A stretch of 64,000 bases of DNA from Balneolales bacterium ANBcel1 (GTDB lineage Bacteria; Bacteroidota; Rhodothermia; Balneolales; Natronogracilivirgulaceae), in assembly GCA_029688905.1 (NCBI GenBank), contig JARULB010000003.1:310001-374000 (forward strand), given 5' to 3'. Both the position numbers and the translations under genes were made by a program. Each line of letters begins with the position of its first letter. Position 1 is the stretch's first letter. Of this stretch, positions 47,863-57,342 are shown in pieces. Below the pieces are notes generated by a model. The model was not told where the DNA came from and searched no databases. It worked only from the letters and a program-made list of their open reading frames with translations.

Positions 47863-48996
47863 ATGAGCGACAAACAACAAAGCCTCAACATCCACCGAAA
47901 GCGTATCGACGATATTGATGATGAGATATTGCGCCTGCTGCAAGAGCGCAACGATACGGTAAAACAGGTGATCGACACAAAAATCAAGAACAAGCTGCCG
48001 ATTTTTGTAGCCAATCGTGAAGAACAAAAAATAACGGAATTTCGTGACAAAGCGAATCGCCTTGGGCTCGATCCTGAGTGGGCCGGTGATTTTCTTCGAA
48101 TGATAATGAGTTCTTCACGCGCGTATCAGTCCGGCAAGACCTTTCCCCAGACCAGTGCCGGGCCAAAAAAAATTCTCATGGTTGGTGGCGGAGGAGGAAT
48201 GGGCTCCCTATATGCCCGAATTGCCAGGGCGTCTGGCCACAGTGTCGACATACTGGAGCGGGACGATTGGGATCGTGTCGGTGAGTTAACCAGCGGCAAA
48301 GACCTGGTGATCATAACCGTACCCATCAAAGTTACGGAAACCACCATCGAGCGTATTGGTCCTCATCTCCAGAAAAACACCATTCTCGCGGATTTCACCA
48401 GCAACAAAACGCATATTCTGGACGCGATGATGCACGCGCATCAGGGGCCTGTCGCCGCGCTCCACCCGATGCACGGCCCGGATGTCACCCATGTTTCCAA
48501 GCAGCTGATGATGGTGTGCCACGGCCGCGACCGTCAAGCCTACGAGTGGATGCTGGAGCAGTTTCAGTTATGGGGACTCCGCATCAAGTCGGTGGATCCC
48601 GAACAGCATGACCGCGCCATGCATTTGATACAGGGCTTGCGTCACTTTGTTGCTCTGCTGCACGGTTCCTTCATGCGGGAATTCGAGCTCAAGCCGGAGG
48701 AGATGGCCGATTTTTCCAGCCCCATTTACCGGGCGGAGCTGATGATGACCGGACGGATCTTCGCCCAGGACGCCGAACTCTACGCCGATATTGTGTTTTC
48801 GAACTTCGAAAGAAGGACCCTGCTAATTGAGTTTCTCGAACATCACCATAAACTGGCCGATCTGGTCAAAAGCAACGATCGCGACGGATTTATCCGCGAA
48901 TTTAACAGTATAACCGAGTTTTTCGGCGATTTTGCAGAGCAGGCGCTCGAAGAGAGCAGCTACATGATCAATCGCCTTGCTGACCGATTCGGCTGA
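47863..48996 (+). CDS. tyrA: Bifunctional chorismate mutase / prephenate dehydrogenase
   Basis: A 377-residue fusion. The N-terminal 85 residues are an AroQ-type chorismate mutase (LNIHRKRIDDIDDEILRLLQERND with the Arg and Lys positions kept). After about 100 follows an NAD-binding prephenate dehydrogenase (ILMVGGGGGMGSLYAR). ALHPMHGPDV and DHDRAMHLIQGLRHF-like motifs (EQHDRAMHLIQGLRHF) near 240-270 match E. coli TyrA. The ATG at 47863 is preferred to a TTG at 47836. It leads to tyrosine synthesis. This E. coli-style fusion is less expected in this group. Confidence 0.9.
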   Translation: MSDKQQSLNIHRKRIDDIDDEILRLLQERNDTVKQVIDTKIKNKLPIFVANREEQKITEFRDKANRLGLDPEWAGDFLRMIMSSSRAYQSGKTFPQTSAGPKKILMVGGGGGMGSLYARIARASGHSVDILERDDWDRVGELTSGKDLVIITVPIKVTETTIERIGPHLQKNTILADFTSNKTHILDAMMHAHQGPVAALHPMHGPDVTHVSKQLMMVCHGRDRQAYEWMLEQFQLWGLRIKSVDPEQHDRAMHLIQGLRHFVALLHGSFMREFELKPEEMADFSSPIYRAELMMTGRIFAQDAELYADIVFSNFERRTLLIEFLEHHHKLADLVKSNDRDGFIREFNSITEFFGDFAEQALEESSYMINRLADRFG

Positions 48997-49020
48997 TCTC
49001 CCCCCAATAACCCCCACTTT

Positions 49021-51138
49021 ATGCTTATGATATCCAAAACGCATGTATTGTTGATCGCCGGTATTATTCTGACCGCCGGCATGGTTACCCTTTCGGCCGC
49101 CCTGCCAGGCTCAATGCCGGGCAGTGAGTATGATAACAAGGACATTCCGTACGCGCAGAACGCGCTGACTCCTGAAAAGCTGTGGCAACTGAACCGAATT
49201 GGTGCACCCGAACCGTCCCCGGATGGAAGTCGGGTGATTTTCCCGGTTACAGAATATGATATCGATTCGAACAGCTCGGAAACCAATCTCTATCTCCACA
49301 GCTTTGAACGCGACGAACCCCGCCGTTTCACCTCTCAGGGATCGGACAGACAGCCGGCATGGAGTCCCGACGGAACCCGGATCGCATTTGTCTCCGGCCG
49401 TGGCGGTTCGCCGGCCCAGATCTATGTTATTCCGGCCGATGGCGGCGAAGCCATACGGATAACCGAAATGCCGGTGTCGGTTTCCGCTCCGAAATGGTTT
49501 CCCGACGGGCGCCATATTGCCTTTTCGGCAAGCGTTCTCCCCGGCTATGGCGGTGATTTTGACAAGCTGGAGGAGATGATACGTGAGCAGAATAATCAAA
49601 AAGTGTCTGCCAAAGTCACCGAACACAGGATTTACCGCCACTGGGACCGCTGGCTGACCGACGGGCGCTATCCCAGATTGTTCAAACTCGATGTGGAGAC
49701 CGGAGAGGTGACCGACCTGATGCCCGGATCGAGAAATTATTTTGCCATGATGGGCGCACCCGAATATGATATCTCACCGGACGGCAGCGAAATTGCCGTT
49801 TCCGCAAACAGCAATCCGCCTCCGTACGAATACCTCAATTACGATATCTTCCTGATACCGACCGATGGCAGCGGAGATCTCATCAATATAACGGAACACA
49901 ATCCGGCAAACGACCTGAGTCCGGCGTACAGTCCGGATGGCAACACCCTGCTCTATGGCAAAAGACGCAGTACCGATTTTTACGCCGATCGTGTCCGCCT
50001 TGTGTTTTATGACCGAAATACCGGTGTCCGAAACGTTGTTGAAGAGGTCGTACATGCCGGCATAGATCTGTCGCCGTCCGGTTTTGTCTGGGCGGATGAC
50101 AGCCGCGAACTCTATTTCTCGGCGCAGGATCGCGGAAATACCTCCCTGTTTTCGTATGATGTTCGCCGCGACCGCACCCGGGAAATCTACCGGGGCGGCA
50201 CAAACACCGGAGCGGCCCTTGCCGGTAACCGCCTGGTTTTTGTTCATCGCTCACTGAAACAGGCTCCGGAACTCTTCCGGATACAGCCCAACGGACGCAA
50301 TCTTTCCAGAGTTACAGAGATGAACCGTGAGATCATGGAGGATACGCGTTTGGGCCGTGTCGAAAATGTGACCTATGAGGGTGCCAAAGGCGTTGATGTC
50401 CAGATGTTTGTGGTTTACCCTCCCGATTTTGATGAAGAGAAAACATGGCCGCTGCTGGTGCAGATCCATGGCGGCCCTCACGGAATCTTCGGTGACGATT
50501 TCCACTTTCGGTGGAATGCGCAGCTCTTTGCGGCGCCGGGCTATGTTGTGGCCATGCCCAACTTCCACGGCTCCACCAGTTTCGGTCAGGATTTCGCCAA
50601 GTCAATACACGGAGCCCACTCGGAGCTGCCCTATCGCGACATCATGAAGGCCACCGATTACATGGAGCAGAAGGCGTATATCGATCCGGAGCGAACGGCT
50701 GCTGCGGGAGGAAGTTACGGTGGATACATGGTGAGCTGGATTGCTGGACACACCGACCGGTACCAGGCACTGATCAACCATGCAGGGGTTTATAATATTA
50801 TGACCCAGTTTGCAGCCGATGTAACCTACCACCGCGAAGCGGCCTACAGTGGCGCGCCATGGGACGGGCTGGAGCAGTTGCAGCAATGGAATCCGGCCGT
50901 TCATGCCGAGAATTTCTCAACGCCCATGCTGATTCTGCATGGGGAGCTGGATTACCGTGTGCCCGTAACGCATGGCCTTGAAGTTTACGGCGTGTACAAA
51001 GGATTGGGACTTGATGCCCGCCTGGTTTACTATCCCGACGAAAACCACTGGATTCTTACCCCGCAAAACTCCATCCACTGGTTTGGGGAATTCCACAGAT
51101 GGTTGTTGCGTTATATTGGTTCAGGTTACGATAATTGA
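49021..51138 (+). CDS. S9 family peptidase (prolyl oligopeptidase-type)
   Basis: A 705-residue exported serine peptidase. A signal peptide or N-terminal anchor (MLMISKTHVLLIAGIILTAG) precedes a beta-propeller with TolB-like repeats (FTSQGSDRQPAWSPDGTRIAFVS, LSPAYSPDGNTLLYG). The alpha/beta-hydrolase domain starts near 450 and holds HGGPHG and the nucleophile S565 in GGSYGGYM, with D644 in HGELDYRV and H676 in DENHW completing the triad. The likely role is periplasmic peptide cleavage. A strong terminator follows. Confidence 0.9.
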   Translation: MLMISKTHVLLIAGIILTAGMVTLSAALPGSMPGSEYDNKDIPYAQNALTPEKLWQLNRIGAPEPSPDGSRVIFPVTEYDIDSNSSETNLYLHSFERDEPRRFTSQGSDRQPAWSPDGTRIAFVSGRGGSPAQIYVIPADGGEAIRITEMPVSVSAPKWFPDGRHIAFSASVLPGYGGDFDKLEEMIREQNNQKVSAKVTEHRIYRHWDRWLTDGRYPRLFKLDVETGEVTDLMPGSRNYFAMMGAPEYDISPDGSEIAVSANSNPPPYEYLNYDIFLIPTDGSGDLINITEHNPANDLSPAYSPDGNTLLYGKRRSTDFYADRVRLVFYDRNTGVRNVVEEVVHAGIDLSPSGFVWADDSRELYFSAQDRGNTSLFSYDVRRDRTREIYRGGTNTGAALAGNRLVFVHRSLKQAPELFRIQPNGRNLSRVTEMNREIMEDTRLGRVENVTYEGAKGVDVQMFVVYPPDFDEEKTWPLLVQIHGGPHGIFGDDFHFRWNAQLFAAPGYVVAMPNFHGSTSFGQDFAKSIHGAHSELPYRDIMKATDYMEQKAYIDPERTAAAGGSYGGYMVSWIAGHTDRYQALINHAGVYNIMTQFAADVTYHREAAYSGAPWDGLEQLQQWNPAVHAENFSTPMLILHGELDYRVPVTHGLEVYGVYKGLGLDARLVYYPDENHWILTPQNSIHWFGEFHRWLLRYIGSGYDN

Positions 51139-51453
51139 TACAATAAATTGTTTGTAAGTCTGTTATAAACCCATACCATACCCTCCCCTCAAAAGCCCGT
51201 CCTTGATCGGACGGGCTTTGCTTTTTTATAAAGGTAGTATCATCGGTTCAGATTGAGCCTCCAAGCGGCTTGCCGAAAAAGCCGGCGCCCGTTGACCAAA
51301 AGTCCCACACTGACTCGTTGCCTGAATTCCCAGCCGGCAAACCAGCCCACCTCCCCATTTATCACCTGTTTTTAAAAAAGCTCCCCAAATCAAAAACCGG
51401 CCTTTTGCAGGATCGTATTCCACGTTTTTCAATTGAATGTCCGGACTTGCGGC
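51139..51453. other. Gap between the S9 peptidase and CotH-like genes
   Basis: This 315-bp stretch holds the S9-gene terminator at 51191-51227. A 68-codon open frame on the minus strand (51226-51432) has no recognised homologue and an odd composition, so it is not called. I see no RNA gene. Confidence 0.5.
51191..51227 (+). terminator. Intrinsic terminator after the S9 peptidase gene
   Basis: AAAAGCCCGTCC pairs with GGACGGGCTTT around TTGATC, followed by a T-run. A GC-rich, textbook hairpin that can also serve the convergent CotH-like gene. Confidence 0.92.
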
Positions 51454-54144
51454 TCATTTGATCAGGGTGACCGGGAAGGATTTTCGGTGGTAGCCCGCTT
51501 CAGCCACAATAATGTACACCCCGCTTGCCCATCCTCCCGCATCAATTCGAAGGGAATGCACGCCCCGCTGCAATCTCCGGTTATGCAACTCTCCGATACG
51601 CCGGCCATCCACCGAGTAGGCAGAAATCCTTACCGTCTTTTCCTCCGGCAATTCAATCTGCAGCACGGTGGAGTGGTTGAATGGATTCGGGCGGGGGGCC
51701 GCCGCTTTGAAGATATGCGGTCCATCATCATACTCTCCCTCACTGCCCGTTGAAGCATTCTTTCGCCGAAATACCGCTTTGAGGGATTCGTTCTCCTCAA
51801 ACGAAAGCAGATCCAGCTGCCGCCCTGGTTCACTGTGCCCTTCCCAACCGGAAAATTCGTAGCCATCAGCGGGGTGGGCGGTCACCGTAACCGGAATTCC
51901 CTGGAAGTAGGTGCCCGACCAGGGCCAGGGATCCTCAGAAACACCCACCTCGCCGCGCTTTAATCTGATGGTATTCACGGACAGGTATCCCCCTTTTGAG
52001 TCATTGACATCCAGCTCAAGCTCCAGCATGCCACGGAGATTAAAAAATCCCAGAATATGCTCTCTTTGAGCAGCAGGCCTGTTTTCAGCAAAGGAGCGCA
52101 TCGCATCCACCTCATTTTCCCACTGAATGAGCGAGGCGGGGCCGCGCCAGCGGCGTATGTGCTCCTCAATATGCGGTTTAAGTGCTTCGTGCATTCTGTC
52201 GATTTCCCGGATCACTCGCTCGGGGGCAAAAGCGGTATTCAGCAGATCGGCAAACCGGTTGATGAACTCATTCTGAAAGTTGTCATTGCGTAATGCGCCT
52301 CGGAGCATTGCAACAGACCACTGCGGGTTTGGCCAGCCGCCGGTTCCCTGCACAGCAAAAGCAAGCGTGTTGTGGTTGGCTCGCTCATTCCTGCCAATCA
52401 CATAGTCAAAATCCAGATTAAACCCGAAATCGGTGTCATAAAGCAGCCACCGCCAGCGTCCGTCGTGGCCCATGGGTGCATCATCACGAGGCCCGTTGGT
52501 CCGCTTCCTCCAGAAATCAATATTGTTGCCGGGCCAGTCGGTGTTCCGGTAGTAGATATTTGCGATGTGGTAATCGCGAAAATTCACGATATCCATACGG
52601 TTCTCTACCTCCTGCCATACATTCGCATCATTCACGGCCCCCTCTTCCAGCAGTGTACGAAGATCCAGATATGCCCGGCGATCTGCCGTCGTTCCCTCCT
52701 TGATTTCAGCATTGCCTTCAAAAAGTACAAGATCATCGCGATTTATCTGGTACATGGATTCAAAATAACGGTGATCGAAGCGTTTGCGGATATTCTGAAT
52801 GCCCCAATACTCACCATTGATGAAAACCACTGCTGGGCGGTAATACTGGGTCTCCACGCCGGTATGCGCGATGAGTTCCTGCATCAGGGCGTCTCTGAAA
52901 AAGGTTCCATCCCAGTCGTTTCCCGAATTTCTCAACAGAAACCTTTTGTAGGTGTCTACAGGTGCATCGGGGATGAGGGGATGCTCGAACCAGGCTTTAC
53001 CGTAAGATCTTCGCGCATAGATGCGCAGCGATTTCAGGGGTCTTCCCCGGGAAGTGCCGCCGTGAATACGGACTCCGGCATCCTGAGCCAGAACGGATTT
53101 GCCGCCCGGCTCATAGAATTCAACATGCACCGGCCTTTCCCACTCCTCTGTTCGATTCCAGAAATTGCCATGGGCATAAATTCCTCTGTCATGTGAAAAA
53201 AGATGCTCTCGGTCGGTTGCAAGAGAAATTACCGGGAAACGATAACGATCTTCCAGATTGCTGCCCACAAAAAACGATCGGCTGGCTACGCCAACAGGTT
53301 CCGAATCTGGGGCTATGGTTACTGCCCTTACCACGGTTCCTTTGAAGACCTGCCCCTCCGGCTCCTTCCAGTTTTCGTTATAGGGGTGGTTCGCGTCATA
53401 ATTGTTCGTGGGTATCATGGAGATATCGTTGGGATACTCCGTCCGGTCCACAATAAGAATAGGTCCCGTGTAGAGCTTGCCGCTATTCGGACCAGGCTCG
53501 CTGCCATCGGTGGTATACCGGATTTCAGCACCTTCGGCATTGTCTGGAAGGGATAGCCGCAATTCGAACGCATCGGCATGGAAGCCACCCTCATGCGAAA
53601 AAACGGGGGGGTCCAGCATCCGCCCAACGCTTTCCGTTTCATTAGGAGCTCCAGGGGTCGGTTTCGAAAAGAACGCCCATTCATCCGTTTCACCAGGGAC
53701 CCGTCCGTAGGAGTAGTCGGTCGGTATGGCAACCGGCGGAACGGTATCAAGCCTGTTTCCATCGATATCACTGAGCCGCAGCGGCTCACCCTGGCGGTCC
53801 AGGCTGAAGTTGGCATGAAGCGGGCTTCCCGGCGAACGTCGGTCTTTTCCCGATGCCCATATCAGCATAAACTCACCGGGATAAATGGTCGTGTCGGGAA
53901 AAACCCAGCGATGATGATCCCCGGCACGGTCGGTCAATCCATACCATTGAAGCGGAACCGGTTCATCGCCAGTATTCCATAGTTCAATCCAGTCTTCGTT
54001 ATCTCCGTCTTCATCCCGTAAACCTTCGTTGTTAGAAGCGAGAATCTCGTTGATTATCACCTGGGGATGCATATTGTCTTGTGCACCAGTTCGTTCCGGA
54101 AGCAGCAGCAGGGGCAGAAGTAATAAAGTGAGAAAGCGATTCAT
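51454..54144 (-). CDS. Secreted CotH-kinase protein with lamin-tail and T9SS sorting domains
   Basis: An 896-residue exported protein. After a signal peptide (1-22) comes a lamin-tail domain (about 28-150, INEILASNNEGLRDEDGDNEDWIELWN). A chitobiase-like C-terminal fold follows (near 190-290, EIRYTTDGSEPGPNSGKLYTGPI). The CotH domain (about 300-700) carries RIHGGTSRGRPLKSLRI and the metal-site DxD, D570 and D572, in YDTDFGF. A repeat of ADGYEFSGWEGHSE type and a C-terminal sorting domain (about 815-896, PRPNPFNHSTVLQIELPE to WASGVYIIVAEAG) end it. The sorting domain suggests T9SS export. CotH in Bacillus phosphorylates spore-coat protein; its target here is unknown. Confidence 0.85.
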   Translation of the reverse strand: MNRFLTLLLLPLLLLPERTGAQDNMHPQVIINEILASNNEGLRDEDGDNEDWIELWNTGDEPVPLQWYGLTDRAGDHHRWVFPDTTIYPGEFMLIWASGKDRRSPGSPLHANFSLDRQGEPLRLSDIDGNRLDTVPPVAIPTDYSYGRVPGETDEWAFFSKPTPGAPNETESVGRMLDPPVFSHEGGFHADAFELRLSLPDNAEGAEIRYTTDGSEPGPNSGKLYTGPILIVDRTEYPNDISMIPTNNYDANHPYNENWKEPEGQVFKGTVVRAVTIAPDSEPVGVASRSFFVGSNLEDRYRFPVISLATDREHLFSHDRGIYAHGNFWNRTEEWERPVHVEFYEPGGKSVLAQDAGVRIHGGTSRGRPLKSLRIYARRSYGKAWFEHPLIPDAPVDTYKRFLLRNSGNDWDGTFFRDALMQELIAHTGVETQYYRPAVVFINGEYWGIQNIRKRFDHRYFESMYQINRDDLVLFEGNAEIKEGTTADRRAYLDLRTLLEEGAVNDANVWQEVENRMDIVNFRDYHIANIYYRNTDWPGNNIDFWRKRTNGPRDDAPMGHDGRWRWLLYDTDFGFNLDFDYVIGRNERANHNTLAFAVQGTGGWPNPQWSVAMLRGALRNDNFQNEFINRFADLLNTAFAPERVIREIDRMHEALKPHIEEHIRRWRGPASLIQWENEVDAMRSFAENRPAAQREHILGFFNLRGMLELELDVNDSKGGYLSVNTIRLKRGEVGVSEDPWPWSGTYFQGIPVTVTAHPADGYEFSGWEGHSEPGRQLDLLSFEENESLKAVFRRKNASTGSEGEYDDGPHIFKAAAPRPNPFNHSTVLQIELPEEKTVRISAYSVDGRRIGELHNRRLQRGVHSLRIDAGGWASGVYIIVAEAGYHRKSFPVTLIK

Positions 54145-54382
54145 CAGACCGTTTAATCATTCAATAATTTCAGAACAGCAGGACAGGTAAATGATAAAGG
54201 AATATCACTACATTCGTTCGGTCACACGCAATGGCAAGGAAAGTGCTGTCCCGCCGGACGCACCTCGGGCAGCCATTGTCCGGGTTCATCAGAAAAACAG
54301 ATATCCAGGGAGACCTCCGTTGACCGTATCTCTGAAACGTGCCGGAGTTGCCTCTTATTTCCGTCACGTTACCTTGCCCGGG

Positions 54383-56173
54383 TTAAATTTCTGATGCGGC
54401 AAGCTTGTTTGACACAAACACCGCAAATCGCTGCGCCTCCTTCCAGCGCTCTCTTTGAGCAGGACGTAATTCCGCCCAAAATGCGCTATCGTCTTTTTTA
54501 CTAACCGCGTTATTGAACGTTATGCCTCTGCCGATATCCAAAAAATAACTGTAATGAGGCAACTCATCGAAACCTCCAGGTTCTGATTCTGCCTCAGCCA
54601 TGCGCAATGCATCGCACCTTGCCTCCTCTACGGTCCTCCTTCTCGGACAGGGCCGGTCAAAAATCGCGGGGGTTGCAAATACGAACCCGGCAAGTTTCCG
54701 CTCTTCTTCATTGATGTCTGTTTGCATGACCGCCTCCCGCCAGGCCACAACGGCACCGGGCAACAACTCAGAATACGCTGCTTCAAGTGAAGAAGTGCGA
54801 TAGGCTTTCTTGAAAAGGTCAATATCATATTCTCTGAGCAGGAACGAGGTAAATGACCCCGAAACCGCATAGGCGACAGCGCCCGGCCGCCGGTAAAAGC
54901 CCGTAAGGGAAAACAGCTCCTTCAGATCTTCCTTCGGAATAAAAGCTTCGTTGGAAGCGACCAGCTGATCCGGCGTAAGGCGGCTTGATGAGCCCGGGGA
55001 CAGCGCCACGGCAAGCCCCTCAACCATCCCTATACTCCAGGAGGCCTTGAGGAACCGGTTGCCAAACTCACGGGCGATTACATGGACCATTTCATGCCGG
55101 AGAGTCCGATCAATGGCGCCCTTCCGAATATGCATTTGTGGAGCCCGCTGCCAGACCGGCACAAAACTTACGCGCCTGGCACCTGTGTACCGGTGCATTT
55201 GCCATTCATGCGCGTAAAGATAACTTTTAATTCGCTCGCCTTCCGGCCAATCCACCCGCAAGGTATCCACCAGCTCACGAAAATGGAACTCATGTAAATG
55301 CCCCAGAAACCCGATCTCATCATCCGTATAATGCCGCTTTGAATAATAAAGTGTAAAATGTTCGGTCTGATGCGTTCCGCCCAGTGACGTTTTGAGATAC
55401 GATGCCGTTGTAACCAGGCCGTTGCGCGGTGCCATGACATACTGGCTCCCCAGAGCGACAACAAGCAACAGGATAAGCAGCCTGAAGCGGACACCGGGTC
55501 GTCTCAAACGGGGAATCAACCAGAAAAAGCCGATCCATGTCAGGGTCAGCAATCTGTACAAAATCATGCGGTTGTCAAAGACCACCTGTTCATCATAAAT
55601 CGAACCCGGCCAGTAACCCAAAACATGATTGAAGGCATAGATTTGAGGAAAAAAGAAAAGCGTGCCGGCAAGGCCCGCTGCCAATATCAAAAAAACAGAG
55701 GCTATCGAAACCATCCGCGCATATCCTGGTGTGAGATGCCATGCGCACCTGCCGATTACGAAACCGAATGCGGCGCTAAATGGAGGAATAAAAAGCCAGA
55801 AAGCTACTCCGTCAATGGAAAAACATCCCGTAACAAGATCACCAACTACCAGTGGAAGAGAGCTGACGAACAAAAAGAAAAGGATCAATAACAGTGTCCG
55901 TGCGCGCGAACTCTCTGCGGAAGCCATCCATGCCGAAGCAAATGATCCGGCAACACCCGCCAGCATTGCCGAGTCCAAATGCAATGATCCGGCCAGCGGA
56001 ACAAACAGCAATAATGATCCAGCTGCAAGTGCGAGAGCAGAAAGAAACAGCAGACCGGAACCCGACGATTTAAAATAGTGCCTGGGAATTATCAAAAGAA
56101 ATCGTGTGTAGTTGTTGATCTGTAACAGTAAATGATGGCTGCCACATGCGAACGACTGTAAGAATGTCCGCAT
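54383..56173 (-). CDS. Polytopic membrane metallopeptidase with HExxH site
   Basis: A 596-residue protein. Seven hydrophobic helices fill roughly residues 41-246. The C-terminal domain (about 270-480) has the gluzincin pattern: H360-E361-M-V-H364 and, 20 residues on, E385 in GMVEGLA. The surrounding HFTLYYSKRH and RTLRHEMVHVIAREFG match the peptidase MA-like group. The tail (500-596) is charged. The catalytic domain's side of the membrane is not certain. It is divergent from the DsbD-like gene. It has no clear relative that I can name. Confidence 0.75.
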   Translation of the reverse strand: MRTFLQSFACGSHHLLLQINNYTRFLLIIPRHYFKSSGSGLLFLSALALAAGSLLLFVPLAGSLHLDSAMLAGVAGSFASAWMASAESSRARTLLLILFFLFVSSLPLVVGDLVTGCFSIDGVAFWLFIPPFSAAFGFVIGRCAWHLTPGYARMVSIASVFLILAAGLAGTLFFFPQIYAFNHVLGYWPGSIYDEQVVFDNRMILYRLLTLTWIGFFWLIPRLRRPGVRFRLLILLLVVALGSQYVMAPRNGLVTTASYLKTSLGGTHQTEHFTLYYSKRHYTDDEIGFLGHLHEFHFRELVDTLRVDWPEGERIKSYLYAHEWQMHRYTGARRVSFVPVWQRAPQMHIRKGAIDRTLRHEMVHVIAREFGNRFLKASWSIGMVEGLAVALSPGSSSRLTPDQLVASNEAFIPKEDLKELFSLTGFYRRPGAVAYAVSGSFTSFLLREYDIDLFKKAYRTSSLEAAYSELLPGAVVAWREAVMQTDINEEERKLAGFVFATPAIFDRPCPRRRTVEEARCDALRMAEAESEPGGFDELPHYSYFLDIGRGITFNNAVSKKDDSAFWAELRPAQRERWKEAQRFAVFVSNKLAASEI

Positions 56174-56383
56174 GCCATATTATGGAATCCCGGGTAATTT
56201 TCTATAGATCTGACATTTTTAACATTTGTCCGCTTGCCGCTTGATGCCATTATGATTATATACTTATCAATAACTTGCGCCGTTAAACCGCCAAGTAGGC
56301 AACGCCAGTTAGTGCCCTTCTGATTCCGGAATTTGCAAATGGACCGGCCTGTCACCAATATAAATTTGAAAAGGAACGTCTGA

Positions 56384-57328
56384 ATGCCTGTTAATCGCAC
56401 ACTTTCAGGACGAATAAATCTTCTCCGGATCCCATTACCGGCGAAGATTCTGACTGCTCTGGTGCTGTTTTTCGCAAGTTCACATACAGTCACACAAACA
56501 AACGTTGCGGCACAACAACTATCATTTGGCGCAGATCCGGATGAAAACCGTGTCGCGGTCCGTTTTATCACAAAAAAAGATCGTATTTCGGAAACGGATT
56601 CGCCGTTCTGGGTGGGACTCCACATGGATATTAAAGAGGGCTGGCATGTTTACTGGAGAAATCCGGGCGACTCCGGTCTGCCTACCCGTATCACCTGGAG
56701 TGATAGCGATGACGTTGAGCCCGGCGAAATCCACTGGCCCCTTCCTTCCAGATTTGATGAAGAGGGAATAACCACGTACGGATATTCCGACGAAGTTACC
56801 CTTCTGATTCCCGTTTCACTTTCACGGATGCCGATTACCGGAGAATCGATCGCGTTGGAAGCCAATGTCCAATGGCTGGTGTGCAAGGACATCTGCATCC
56901 CCGAATCCGCCCGGGTTCCGTTTGAAATCGGCGGACGGGGAGAACTGCAAGGGCTGGTCGATCACGGTGGAGACAGAATTTCCGGGGCTCTGTCGCTGCT
57001 GCCTCAACCCTCCGACGCCTGGTCAGCTGAGGCTTTCGTAGCAGAGCGGGAACTTACCCTGGACATCAGGCCAGAATCAGCGCCGGCAATCATGCCGAAT
57101 CCCGAAAATGTCTACTTCTATCCATACCATCAGGGTGTTATTGAGCACACGGCACCTCAGAAAGTATCTGTATCAGACGAGAAACTGACCCTAACCCTGC
57201 AGGTGTCGCGATACTACAACAGCGGTATTTCGGAGATCCGGGGAGTACTGGTAACCGGAACAAGCTGGATTGAGGGCGAAAGCCACACCGGACTTGAAAT
57301 ATCCGCAGAAATTATCCCCACATATTAA
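56384..57328 (+). CDS. DsbD/ScsB N-terminal-domain protein
   Basis: A 314-residue exported protein. A signal peptide (about 1-44, ending NVAAQQ) precedes a domain with WVGLHMDIKEGWHVYWRNPGDSGLP, RFDEEGITTYGYSDEV and WLVCKDICIPESA, the hallmark of the N-terminal region of DsbD/ScsB proteins, with C167-x3-C171. This domain passes electrons from the membrane part to periplasmic thiol proteins. The membrane and thioredoxin parts of DsbD are absent. It lies 14 bp before a redoxin gene. Confidence 0.82.
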   Translation: MPVNRTLSGRINLLRIPLPAKILTALVLFFASSHTVTQTNVAAQQLSFGADPDENRVAVRFITKKDRISETDSPFWVGLHMDIKEGWHVYWRNPGDSGLPTRITWSDSDDVEPGEIHWPLPSRFDEEGITTYGYSDEVTLLIPVSLSRMPITGESIALEANVQWLVCKDICIPESARVPFEIGGRGELQGLVDHGGDRISGALSLLPQPSDAWSAEAFVAERELTLDIRPESAPAIMPNPENVYFYPYHQGVIEHTAPQKVSVSDEKLTLTLQVSRYYNSGISEIRGVLVTGTSWIEGESHTGLEISAEIIPTY

Positions 57329-57342
57329 AACGGAGAACCATC

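Noticed and set aside
51226-51432. 68-codon open frame on the minus strand
   Set aside because: No homologue recognised, no clear ribosome site; may be chance, possibly a remnant.
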